The notes below the pieces were generated by a model. It searched no databases. It saw only the letters and a list, made by a program, of their open reading frames with translations, and was not told the origin of the DNA. From positions 1-23,067 of the forward strand of contig DASXSB010000145.1 of NCBI GenBank assembly GCA_036506275.1: a DNA stretch of 23,067 nucleotides, read 5' to 3'. Below, piece after piece: positions 6,390 to 13,282 of the stretch; the stretch's first letter is position 1; each line of letters begins with the position of its first letter. The DNA is from DASXSB01 sp036506275 (GTDB lineage: Bacteria; Methylomirabilota; Methylomirabilia; Rokubacteriales; CSP1-6). The position numbers and the translations under genes are program-made.

Positions 6390-7751
6390 TCACAACGACT
6401 TCAGATATTCCACGAGATCCGCGGTCTCCGTCCCGCTGAGCGGAACATTCAGCACGCGCTTGTAGTGCTCGACGACGGCCCCCAGCGTCTCGAAGCGGCC
6501 GTCGTGATAGAAGCCGCCTTTGGTGCGCGTGAAGAGGCCTTTGAGGGGAGTGGTCCGGTAGAAGGTCTTGTCGGGAGACCGTCCGGCCTGAAAGTCGTCG
6601 ATCCCGATCTCCGACGCCTGGTGCATCGACCACCCCGGCTCCGTGAAGAGCGGCGGCACGTGGCAGGTGGCGCACTTGGCCTTGCCCTCGAAGATCGTCT
6701 TGCCGCGGGCGGCGGCGGCGCCGTCGTAGGAATCCTTCGGCGGCTCCGGCGCCGGGAGCGAGAGCTGATAGTAGTGAAGAGCGGCGAGCTTCGACGTGAC
6801 GAGGTCGGGACTCTCGCGCTTGTTCCACGATCTCGATTTCACCGCGAGCGGGAATCGCTGGGGATCGTTCATCCGCGGATCGAAGAACGTTCCCTTCCCG
6901 TTCATCTGCGTATTGGCGACGTAGGCGTTCCAGTAGGTGACCGAGCCCCACCCCGAGTACGTGTGCAGGTTCACACCGGCGAGGCCGAAGGCGGCGGGCA
7001 GAAGCGTGGCGCCCGGCTTTCCGTCGGGGCGCAAGGCCTTTCCATCCTGGTTCAGCTCGGCATCGTAGCGGCCCGGTCCCCAGCTCGTGAGAACCTTCCG
7101 CACGGTCGCCTCGTCGGCGCCGAGAAGATCCGCAAACGGCTTCACCGTCGGGGCCGACGCCACGATGGCGCCCACGTTGAGGTCACGATTGGGCCAGCCA
7201 TCGAGGCGACGCCCGATGCCCTTCGTGAAGGAGTCGTCCACGGTCGAGTGGCAGAACGCGCACTGGATGCCGATGCCGGTCATCTTCTTGTTCGCGTCGA
7301 AGAATCCCGTGACGCCGACGACGGAATTGGCGCGGAGCAACTCGAGCGTCGTCTCGACCTTGTCGAGATCGACGGAGCGCGTCTTGAGGGCCTCGACGAG
7401 GATCTTCGGCAAGGCGGCGATGTCGACCTTGAGGCCGAGCTGGAGCGCCTGCCGGGCGGTCACGCCGGCCCCGACGCCGCCGAGCTTCTCGCCCGCGATG
7501 GCTTCGTGGAGCCGGAGCTTGCCACCCCAGAAGTCTTCACTGCCGAAGGTGTCGTAGCGGAATATCTTCCGGCCTTCCTTGAGCATGTCCCGCGCGTAGT
7601 CGTCGGTCCGATCCTCGTACGACTTCGCGGGGGCCTTCTGGGCTCGAACGGCCGGATCCGTATCGACGCCCTCCGGCTTGGTCGTGCTACACGCGTGAAT
7701 GCCGAGCAAGACGAGGAAGACGAGCATCGCCGAGATCGAAATGCGCTTCAT
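6390..7751 (-). CDS. Di-haem c-type cytochrome lipoprotein, MauG/CcpA-like C-terminus
   Basis: The 453-residue protein has an N-terminal hydrophobic signal ending in a lipobox-like IHAC (Cys21), so it is probably lipid-anchored outside the cytoplasmic membrane. Two haem motifs are seen: CAFCH (164-168) and CATCH (360-364). The C-terminal part (about 345-453) follows the cytochrome c peroxidase/MauG plan: KTIFEGKAKCATCH, then FYRTTPLKGLFTRTKGGFYHDGRF, then a final DLVEYLKSL helix. Where bacterial peroxidases have a Met haem ligand before HDG, this protein has Tyr415, as in MauG. The 150 residues before the first haem and the long inter-haem region are not typical, so the substrate is open. The ATG at 7751 follows TAAGGCGG. 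The gene is divergent from the SufR-like regulator. Confidence 0.85.
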   Translation of the reverse strand: MKRISISAMLVFLVLLGIHACSTTKPEGVDTDPAVRAQKAPAKSYEDRTDDYARDMLKEGRKIFRYDTFGSEDFWGGKLRLHEAIAGEKLGGVGAGVTARQALQLGLKVDIAALPKILVEALKTRSVDLDKVETTLELLRANSVVGVTGFFDANKKMTGIGIQCAFCHSTVDDSFTKGIGRRLDGWPNRDLNVGAIVASAPTVKPFADLLGADEATVRKVLTSWGPGRYDAELNQDGKALRPDGKPGATLLPAAFGLAGVNLHTYSGWGSVTYWNAYVANTQMNGKGTFFDPRMNDPQRFPLAVKSRSWNKRESPDLVTSKLAALHYYQLSLPAPEPPKDSYDGAAAARGKTIFEGKAKCATCHVPPLFTEPGWSMHQASEIGIDDFQAGRSPDKTFYRTTPLKGLFTRTKGGFYHDGRFETLGAVVEHYKRVLNVPLSGTETADLVEYLKSL

Positions 7752-7891
7752 ATCGCACCGCCTTACGGTCAGTTTGGGTCGGTTAGGACAGCGCTTTCAT
7801 AACTCCCTCTTCCTCCTGCACACTGGGGGCGCGGACGGGACAGGCCCAGCGTACAGGCAGACGCTAGTTACGCAAGTCGAAGGTTGTTTAT
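7752..7891. promoter_or_regulatory. Divergent control region between the cytochrome and the SufR-like gene
   Basis: This 140-bp non-coding spacer is richer in A and T than its surroundings and must carry promoters for both directions. A TAGTTA at 7866-7871, upstream of the regulator start, is a weak -10 candidate, and GAAGG at 7879-7883 serves its ATG. I could not identify a convincing operator palindrome. Confidence 0.45.
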
Positions 7892-8515
7892 ATGCCGGAA
7901 GGTACGAAGTTCGACATCATGAAGCTGCTGCTGAGGCGTGAGCTGAGTGCACGCTCCCTGGCCGGGGAATTGAGCGTGACCCCGACCGCCGTCCGTCAGC
8001 ATCTGGAAACGCTCTACGCGCTTGGCCTGGTCACGCGCCGCAAGGTGATCACGCGGCCGAGCCGGCCGACGTTCCTGTATCGCCTTTCCCCGGGGGGAGC
8101 GGCGACGTTCCCGAAGCGCTACGATCTCCTGCTGAGCCTCTTCGTCGACGTGCTGCTCGAGCGGCACGGCGTGGAATGGGTGGCGCTGCTCGTCCAGGAT
8201 GCGGCACGGCGGCTGGCCGAGCGTGTGCGGCCTCGATTCGACGACGCCGACGTCGATCGTCGCTGGCCACTCCTCCTCGACTGGCTCGAGGAGGAGCTGG
8301 CGTGGCATGCCGACGTCCGGGTCGACGACGGCCACCACGAGATCGTGATCCACCAGTGCCCGTTCCGGGAGGTCTCGCGCGTCCAGCCGGCGGTGTGCGG
8401 CGTCTTCTTTCGCACGCTCATCCAGGCGCTCTATGCCGACGTGAACGTCGAGCACGTCGGTTCCGTGACGGGCCCCGCCTGCTGCCATCTGCGCGTCGCG
8501 CGCGCGGAGCCTTGA
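7892..8515 (+). CDS. Winged-helix regulator of the ArsR/SufR type with Cys cluster
   Basis: The 207-residue protein starts with a winged helix-turn-helix (residues about 5-65; LAGELSVTPTAVRQHLETLYALGLV is the recognition region). Its C-terminal domain carries HQCPF (Cys156), AVCG (Cys169) and ACCH (Cys197, Cys198). The C-X12-C spacing and the position of Cys198 match the SufR family, which binds an iron-sulfur cluster, but the Cys expected about 14 residues after Cys169 is Asp183. Such proteins sense iron, cluster status or redox state. The gene is divergent from the di-haem cytochrome, a plausible target, and is followed after 9 nt by a DedA gene. The cluster and targets are inferred. Confidence 0.82.
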   Translation: MPEGTKFDIMKLLLRRELSARSLAGELSVTPTAVRQHLETLYALGLVTRRKVITRPSRPTFLYRLSPGGAATFPKRYDLLLSLFVDVLLERHGVEWVALLVQDAARRLAERVRPRFDDADVDRRWPLLLDWLEEELAWHADVRVDDGHHEIVIHQCPFREVSRVQPAVCGVFFRTLIQALYADVNVEHVGSVTGPACCHLRVARAEP

Positions 8516-8524
8516 CGCGCGGTC

Positions 8525-9193
8525 ATGGAGGCGCTGCTCGGCCATCTCGACTTCCTGCGCCAGCACCTCCTCGCCGTCGTCTTCGTGTCGTTCCTCATCG
8601 AGGCCGCCGGCATCCCGTTTCCGAGCCGGATCATCCTCCTCGTCGCGACCACGATCACGACCGAATCCCGCGAGCTCGCCCTCCTCGTCCTCGCCTGCGC
8701 GACGGGGGCGGTGATCGGCGACCACGTTCCGTACGTGGGGGGAATGCTGGCCGGCCCTCGCTTGCTCACGTTCTACTGTCGGATCACGCTCGGCTCCGAG
8801 CTCTGCGTGGAGAAGACGGTGACGTACTTCAAGCGCTACGGGGCGGCCGCCCTCCTGCTGAGCCGTTTCTCGGCGAGTGTCCGCCTCTTCGCGTCCGCGC
8901 TCTCCGGCTGCGGCCATTTGACCTACCGTCGCTTCCTCGCCTACGACGTCCTCGGCAGCCTGGCCTACGCGGCCTTGTGGGTGGTGGTGGGCCGGCTCAT
9001 CGGCGAGCAGGCCGCCGAGATCCTGAAGAACTACGGGGGACTCAAGCTGCTCCTGGTGATCGGGCCTCTCGCCCTCGGTGGCTTGCTCGGTTACCGGCTG
9101 TGGCGGCGGTCGCGCTACGGCCCCGCGCGAACCGACTCCCTCAACGCCAACGCCGCCTGCGTCACCGGCCTCGAGATCGACGCGAAGACGTAG
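8525..9193 (+). CDS. DedA/VTT-family membrane protein
   Basis: The 222-residue protein shows the DedA pattern: a first helix ending in IEAAGIPFPS (about 25-35), a glycine-rich GDHVPYVGG segment (about 66-74), a re-entrant region RFSASVRLFASALSG with the conserved Arg residues (about 114-128), and two final helices. DedA proteins are lipid or undecaprenyl-phosphate transporters (flippases) of the cytoplasmic membrane, needed for envelope integrity and resistance to cationic agents. The ATG lies 9 nt after the stop of the SufR-like regulator, so they are probably one operon. The last 20 residues after the basic WRRSRYG stretch are not typical and may be disordered. Confidence 0.88.
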   Translation: MEALLGHLDFLRQHLLAVVFVSFLIEAAGIPFPSRIILLVATTITTESRELALLVLACATGAVIGDHVPYVGGMLAGPRLLTFYCRITLGSELCVEKTVTYFKRYGAAALLLSRFSASVRLFASALSGCGHLTYRRFLAYDVLGSLAYAALWVVVGRLIGEQAAEILKNYGGLKLLLVIGPLALGGLLGYRLWRRSRYGPARTDSLNANAACVTGLEIDAKT

Positions 9194-9322
9194 CCGCTCG
9201 CGCGCGCGGCGTGGTCAGAGAGTGGCCGCCCGGGGTGGCACGTGCAGGACAGAATGCGCGCGCCGGCGGGATTTTTCCCCCAAATTCCAGCCCAATAGGT
9301 GTCAGTCGGTCGCGCCCAGGCG

Positions 9323-9338
9323 TGGCGCAAAAGTTGCT
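9323..9338 (+). promoter_or_regulatory. Candidate sigma-54 (RpoN) promoter
   Basis: TGGCGC-N5-TTGCT reads from 9323 to 9338. The GG (9324-9325) and GC (9336-9337) are separated by exactly 10 bases, as the -24/-12 class requires; the only change from TGGCAC-N5-TTGCW is one base. It lies 77 nt before the GTG of the Cache-HAMP gene, in an otherwise non-coding 221-bp spacer (9194-9414). Upstream, an ATTTTT run sits at 9271-9276 without a clean hairpin. Confidence 0.5.
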
Positions 9339-9414
9339 CCCGGCGAAGCGCAGGAGAGTGATCCGCCGGGAGGTTCCCGGCACTCCCGGCACTGTCAAGC
9401 GCGAGGACACCACG

Positions 9415-10578
9415 GTGAAACGCGGGCTACCCCGGATGCGCGGACTGCGGTTCGGAATCCTCCCGAAGCTCTTGATCACCATGATGGTGGTCATGTTCGT
9501 GCCGCTGGCGGCGATCTGGTTCCTCGACTACCGCACGTCGGTCGATCACCTCTCCGCCGACATCGAGGAGCGGCTGAGCGCGCAGGCGGACGGCGCCGTC
9601 GGCTTCGTCAACTCGTGGGTCGACACCAACCTCCGCATGCTCCGGCAGAACGCCCGGCTCGAGGACATCGTCGCGATGGATCCGCACCGCCAGGCGCCGG
9701 TGCTCCAGTCCATCATCCGTGAGTACCCCTACGTGTTCCTCGCCCACACCGTGGGCCTCGACGGCATGAACGTCGCCCGCAGCGATCAGGAAGCGCCCAA
9801 GAACTACGGTGACCGCGAGTACGTCCAGCGTGTCGTCGCGGGCGCGCCCATGGGCCGCCAGTTCGTGATCAGCAAGACGACGGGCAAGCCCTCCTTCATC
9901 CTCTCCGTGCCGATCACGCGCGACGGCCGGGTGGTGGGTGTGCTCGGCATCGCCATGGACGTCAACGACCTCACGCGACGGATCACGGCCGTGCGCATCG
10001 GCGAGACGGGGTTCACGTTCCTGGTCGACGACACCGGGAACGTCGTCGCTCATCCGCGCGCGCGCCAGAACCTCGCCAAGCATCCCGCCGTCACGGGTTC
10101 GGGCTACGAGTCCGGGATGAAGAAGCGCACCGTCTTCGTCGAGGACGGCAAGCAGATCGTCGCCTACAGCGAGAAGACGGAGCAGGGGTGGACGCTCGTC
10201 GCCCAGCAAGACTACGCGGAGGCGTACGCGCCGCTGCGCGCCGCCAACCGCAATGCCTTCGCCTTGCTGGTGGGCAGCGTGCTCTTCGTCGGTTTCGTGT
10301 CGAGCGTGCTCACGCCTCGCCTCACGCGCCCGATCCGAAACCTCACCGACATCGCGGAGCAGATCAGTCGCGGCCAGCTGGGGGCGGCGATCGCGGAGGT
10401 GAAGCGCACGGACGAGATCGGCGGGCTCGCGCGTGCCATCGATCGCCTGAAGACCAGCGTCGAGGTGGCGATGAAGCGCCTGGGCGGCGAGCGTACGAGC
10501 GCGTCGGACCACTCGACGGCGGCCAACGGCGGGGTGCCGGTCGTGGGCGGTGCCCGCGGGCGGGGTGACGGTCGCTGA
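9415..10578 (+). CDS. Membrane sensor with double-Cache ectodomain and HAMP, no output domain
   Basis: The 387-residue protein has a transmembrane helix at about 14-36, an extracytoplasmic dCache-like domain (about 40-275, with DREYVQRVVAGAPMG and KPSFILSVPI segments), a second helix at about 281-299 and a HAMP linker at about 300-355. After HAMP there are only about 30 Gly/Ser-rich residues: no methyl-accepting, kinase, cyclase or GGDEF domain. The stop is real and is followed 2 nt later by the next gene, so the output probably acts through a partner. GTG 9415 is chosen because GAGGA lies at 9402-9406; ATG 9436 lacks a ribosome site. A sigma-54 promoter candidate lies upstream. The open frame back to 8176 is an overlap of the regulator and DedA genes. 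Confidence 0.85.
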   Translation: MKRGLPRMRGLRFGILPKLLITMMVVMFVPLAAIWFLDYRTSVDHLSADIEERLSAQADGAVGFVNSWVDTNLRMLRQNARLEDIVAMDPHRQAPVLQSIIREYPYVFLAHTVGLDGMNVARSDQEAPKNYGDREYVQRVVAGAPMGRQFVISKTTGKPSFILSVPITRDGRVVGVLGIAMDVNDLTRRITAVRIGETGFTFLVDDTGNVVAHPRARQNLAKHPAVTGSGYESGMKKRTVFVEDGKQIVAYSEKTEQGWTLVAQQDYAEAYAPLRAANRNAFALLVGSVLFVGFVSSVLTPRLTRPIRNLTDIAEQISRGQLGAAIAEVKRTDEIGGLARAIDRLKTSVEVAMKRLGGERTSASDHSTAANGGVPVVGGARGRGDGR

Positions 10579-10580
10579 CG

Positions 10581-11147
10581 GTGGGCACCGATGGGCTCTT
10601 GAGCTACGCCGAGCTGATCGCGGAGGTGCGACGCCTCTGCGCGCAACGATCGAGCGGCTGCATCTTCATCACGACTTCCGACAACCATGCCATCCGGTTC
10701 GAGCTGCGCAGCGGCAAGATCATCGCGCTCTCGTTCCGCCAGCACACCGGCGCCAAGGCGGTGGAGTCGATCCAGCGCATCACGGGTGGTCAGCTCCGGT
10801 ATTCCGCAGAGGTGGTCGAGCGCGCGCCCCAGGCGGATTTGCCACCGACGCCGGAGCTGCTCGCCGCCCTCGGCGCGTCCGGCATGATGGCGACCTCGGA
10901 CAGCAACGGCGCCGGGAGCGCCCCGCCACGCGCAGACTTCGATCGCAGTCGCACGGTCATCGAGTCGGAGCTGGCGGAGTACCTGGGACCGATGGCGACG
11001 CTCGTCTGCCAGGAGCACATGGCGCTGGCGACCGATGTGAACGATCTCGTGGAGAGCCTGGCGCGAGAGCTGCGCGACGCCGCCAAGGCCGCGAGCTTCA
11101 GGGAGCAGGTGCGAAAGCGCCTCGCGGGAACGCCGGCCAGCGCCTGA
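10581..11147 (+). CDS. DUF4388/PatA-N-like protein with helical C-terminal domain
   Basis: The 188-residue cytoplasmic protein has two parts. Residues about 5-90 look like the DUF4388/PatA N-terminal fold (SGCIFITTSDNHAIRFELRSGKI, then GAKAVESIQRITGGQLRYS). A Ser/Gly/Asn linker (about 98-125) follows. Residues about 127-182 form an amphipathic helical domain (IESELAEYLGPMATLVCQEHM, then DLVESLARELRD and FREQVRKRL) like the small C-terminal domain seen after kinases and response modules in surface-motility and signalling proteins. GTG 10581 starts 2 nt after the Cache-HAMP stop, so the two are coupled. It probably couples that sensor to a downstream target, which is inference. A hairpin follows the stop. 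Confidence 0.75.
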   Translation: MGTDGLLSYAELIAEVRRLCAQRSSGCIFITTSDNHAIRFELRSGKIIALSFRQHTGAKAVESIQRITGGQLRYSAEVVERAPQADLPPTPELLAALGASGMMATSDSNGAGSAPPRADFDRSRTVIESELAEYLGPMATLVCQEHMALATDVNDLVESLARELRDAAKAASFREQVRKRLAGTPASA

Positions 11148-11153
11148 GGAGCG

Positions 11154-11177
11154 CCGCGCGGTCCGTCGCGCGGTTCT
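11154..11177 (+). terminator. Putative terminator hairpin between convergent genes
   Basis: A perfect 7-bp stem (CCGCGCG at 11154-11160, CGCGCGG at 11167-11173) with a 6-nt loop is followed by TTCT. It lies just after the stop of the DUF4388-like gene and touches the stop of the small minus-strand ORF. The T tract is short, so efficiency is uncertain. Confidence 0.4.
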
Positions 11178-11310
11178 AGGAGAAGATCTGGGGCTGTTTC
11201 TTCGGCTCGGCGGGGCGGCGTACCACCAGCCCGATACCGAGGGCGGCCATGACCGCGACGGCCAGCTCGAACAACACGGCGACGAGCTCTCGTTCCACGA
11301 TCGTCCTCAC
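11176..11310 (-). CDS. Putative 44-residue single-pass membrane protein
   Basis: GTG 11310 opens a 44-codon frame. Residues about 8-29 are strongly hydrophobic (LVAVLFELAVAVMAALGIGLVV, read as one helix), followed by RRPAEPKKQ, a positively charged tail. This is a credible tail-in topology for a very small membrane protein. There is no ribosome site, but TACGCC stands 8 nt before the GTG, the same spacing as for two other genes here. Function is unknown and there is no recognised family. Confidence 0.4.
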   Translation of the reverse strand: MRTIVERELVAVLFELAVAVMAALGIGLVVRRPAEPKKQPQIFS

Positions 11311-11318
11311 GGGGGAGC

Positions 11319-11324
11319 GGCGTA
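11319..11324 (-). promoter_or_regulatory. Weak -10-like box (TACGCC) for the small membrane ORF
   Basis: It lies exactly 8 nt before GTG 11310 on the minus strand, matching the leaderless geometry at 1831 and 17339, but the sixth base is C, not T. Confidence 0.25.
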
Positions 11325-11647
11325 GCTGCGGTTGAGAAGCGTCGAGGGCAGCCGCCGTGCCAGCCACGAAAGTTCAACGACTACGATCGCTTATCCGAGT
11401 CCTCCTCCGCCGTCCCGGTCGTTTCGCAAACTTTCCCGACTTCCGCAGGCGGCATTTCCGACGTCGGGCGCGAACGACGGCGATGACGGGCGAGCGGGCG
11501 AGTCTTCGCCACGCTGGCATCGCGGATCCGCATCTCGGGCCGAGACGCCGACATCGCCCGCCTCCGGGCGCGATAAATCCGTATGCTTCAAGGAGGTTCG
11601 CGCCCCGGAGGTTGGGCACAGGACGTGCACTTCCGGCCCCTGCCACC
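11325..11647. other. Non-coding spacer before the acyltransferase gene
   Basis: I see no credible gene here. The frame of the acyltransferase stays open through it, but its translation is Arg-rich low complexity. A TATGCT box at 11582-11587 is a -10 candidate for the plus-strand gene. AAGGAGG at 11590-11596 is a perfect ribosome site with no suitable start codon within 5-12 nt. No tRNA or known riboswitch consensus was recognised. Confidence 0.4.
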
Positions 11648-12733
11648 GTGAACGCGCGCGCCAGCGAGCATGTCGAGCGCGGCCTGGATCGAGCCGAGGC
11701 CGCGCCGGTCCCCGTCCTTCCCGCCGATTCCCGCGTGAACTACGTCGACATCGTGCGGGGGCTCTTCATCCTCCTCATGGCGTCGTCCCACGCCGCGGGT
11801 CTCTCGGAGGTGGCCGAATCGAGCGTGTTCAGGTCCCACTGGTGGCTGCCGCAGGGCTGGGCGAGCGAGGGGTTCATCATGCTGTCCGGCTTCACGGTGG
11901 CGCTCCTCTTCGCGCCGGGGCCGTCGACGACGAGGCGGCTCCTCCACCGCGCGCGGCAGCTCCTGATCGTCATGTTCGTCTCGAACGTCCTCATGCTGGC
12001 GGTGAAATCCGGCGTGACCGGTGAGTGGTGGGCGCTCACCACGCCGGGCTGGTGGCTCGGTCTCCTCACGCTTCACACGCCATACTCGATCTCGATCGTG
12101 CTGCTACCGATCGCCGCCTTCCTCGCGGTGGCTCCGTTGCTGTTCGCGCTCTCGGCCCGCGGACCGGTGGCCGTGGTCGTGACCGCCGTCGGCGCCGCCG
12201 CCGTCATCGCCGGCCTCGGGTCGACGGCGATCGTCGCGCGCGACGACCACGTGCTCGACGTCTTGTGGCGGCAGCCCGCGCTGCTGCCGTTGATGAGCCT
12301 GGGCGCGCTCGGCTTTGCCATGGGCACGACGTGGCGTCGCCTGCGCTACCGGCGGCGGGAGCTGGTGGCGGCGGTTCTTCTGTGGTCGCTCGCGTGCCTG
12401 TCGCTGCCGGTCATGGGCCTGCCCGAGGTGCACGCGTTCACCGCGAGCGTGCCGCGCTTCGGCCTCGTGCTGCTGGTGGGGATCGCGATCGACGCCTGGC
12501 CGCGCGCGCGCGAGGCGCTGTGGGTGACGTCGGTGCTGGGCTCGTACGGCCTGTTCGCGTTCATCGCCCATCGCATCGCGATCCAGGCCCTGGTGCGGCT
12601 CTTCGCCTTCGCGCCGCCGGAGGTGCGCTACCTCGTCTCGTTCGGGGCCGGGATGGCGCTGGTGGTGGCCCTCTGCGTTCTGCGGCGGCGCGTCGGCGCC
12701 TGGGACGCGTTCTTGCGCACGCTGCGCCTGTAG
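11648..12733 (+). CDS. OpgC-like membrane acyltransferase
   Basis: The 361-residue protein has about ten hydrophobic helices and opens with VNYVDIVRGLFILLMASSHA, the arginine/histidine-bearing first helix of the acyltransferase-3/OpgC superfamily. Later parts (EGFIMLSGFTVALLF, TPYSISIVLLP, SYGLFAFIAHRIAIQ) fit OpgC-type proteins, which succinylate periplasmic glucans or modify other envelope polysaccharides using a cytoplasmic acyl donor. The acceptor is unknown here, and no glucan synthesis genes are in the window. The GTG at 11648 is a tentative start, since no good ribosome site precedes it; TTG 11612 is possible. It ends convergent with the VOC gene. Confidence 0.78.
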   Translation: MNARASEHVERGLDRAEAAPVPVLPADSRVNYVDIVRGLFILLMASSHAAGLSEVAESSVFRSHWWLPQGWASEGFIMLSGFTVALLFAPGPSTTRRLLHRARQLLIVMFVSNVLMLAVKSGVTGEWWALTTPGWWLGLLTLHTPYSISIVLLPIAAFLAVAPLLFALSARGPVAVVVTAVGAAAVIAGLGSTAIVARDDHVLDVLWRQPALLPLMSLGALGFAMGTTWRRLRYRRRELVAAVLLWSLACLSLPVMGLPEVHAFTASVPRFGLVLLVGIAIDAWPRAREALWVTSVLGSYGLFAFIAHRIAIQALVRLFAFAPPEVRYLVSFGAGMALVVALCVLRRRVGAWDAFLRTLRL

Positions 12734-12749
12734 CGGCGCGGGCCCGACG

Positions 12750-12765
12750 CGGCGCGTGTGCGCCG
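12750..12765. terminator. Possible bidirectional hairpin between convergent genes
   Basis: CGGCGC (12750-12755) and GCGCCG (12760-12765) form a 6-bp stem with a GTGT loop. It lies in the 39-bp space between the stops of the acyltransferase and VOC genes. No T tract follows on either strand. Confidence 0.3.
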
Positions 12766-12772
12766 GGCGCGA

Positions 12773-13207
12773 TTAGTGCGGGCGAAAGCCCGCGGCGCCC
12801 ACCCAACCGGTTTCCGACACGTCGACCATCACGCCGTCGGGGCCGCCGTACTTCACTTCCACGTTGGTGTAGTGCTTCGTGGGGTCGCCCACACCCAGAG
12901 CTTGGTTGACGTCGTCGCGGGGGGTGGAACCGGCCGCCGCCAACCGTTCCGCGATCGCCTCCAGGCTGTCGACCTGGAAGCCGATGTGGTGGAAGCCGAC
13001 GAAATCCTTCCCACGCTCGGCGCCGGCCACGGCGTCGTTCTTGAAGTCGAGGATGGCCAGGTTCAGATCGCCGTCGCTCAGGTAGTACCCCGTGGTGTTG
13101 GGGTTGTCGATGCGGCCGACCTGTTTCATCCCGAACACGTCCATGTAGAACTTCGCGGTCGCGTCGGGATTCTTCGTCGAGAGTGCGATGTGCTTGATCT
13201 TGGCCAT
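12773..13207 (-). CDS. VOC (glyoxalase/dioxygenase superfamily) protein
   Basis: The 144-residue protein is one vicinal-oxygen-chelate unit with two beta-alpha-beta-beta-beta modules. KIKHIALSTKNPDATAKFYMDVFGMK opens module 1 (His6 is a likely metal ligand). FHHIGFQVDSLEAIAERLAAAG opens module 2 (His73/His74), and it ends near GGPDGVMVDVSE, where the last ligand position is Asp129. Members include glyoxalase I, extradiol dioxygenases and epimerases; the reaction cannot be fixed. GGAGG precedes the ATG at 13207 by 6 nt. It is divergent from the DUF1989 gene with a 75-bp shared control region. Confidence 0.88.
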   Translation of the reverse strand: MAKIKHIALSTKNPDATAKFYMDVFGMKQVGRIDNPNTTGYYLSDGDLNLAILDFKNDAVAGAERGKDFVGFHHIGFQVDSLEAIAERLAAAGSTPRDDVNQALGVGDPTKHYTNVEVKYGGPDGVMVDVSETGWVGAAGFRPH

Positions 13208-13225
13208 GGCGTCCTCCGTGCCGCC

Positions 13226-13264
13226 ATTCTACGTCAGCCGCGGGGACGGGGGCGGGGGTATCAT
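13226..13264. promoter_or_regulatory. Divergent -10 boxes for the VOC and DUF1989 genes
   Basis: On the minus strand TAGAAT (13226-13231) lies 18 nt before the VOC ATG. On the plus strand TATCAT (13259-13264) also lies 18 nt before the DUF1989 ATG. Both short leaders carry GGAGG. The boxes are about 27 bp apart, so polymerases at the two promoters would compete. No -35 boxes are clear. Confidence 0.45.
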
Positions 13265-13282
13265 CCGGGGCGGAGGATCGGC

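Noticed and set aside
9228..9280. Possible terminator around the ATTTTT run after DedA
   Set aside because: Only weak, interrupted stems can be drawn and none abuts the T run.
8176..9414. Extension of the Cache-HAMP frame back to 8176
   Set aside because: That part overlaps the SufR-like and DedA genes in another frame and includes the sigma-54 promoter candidate; GTG 9415 has a ribosome site.
11357..11647. Extension of the acyltransferase frame upstream to 11357
   Set aside because: The translation is Arg-rich with no helix and spans a promoter-like box; family proteins begin near the first helix.
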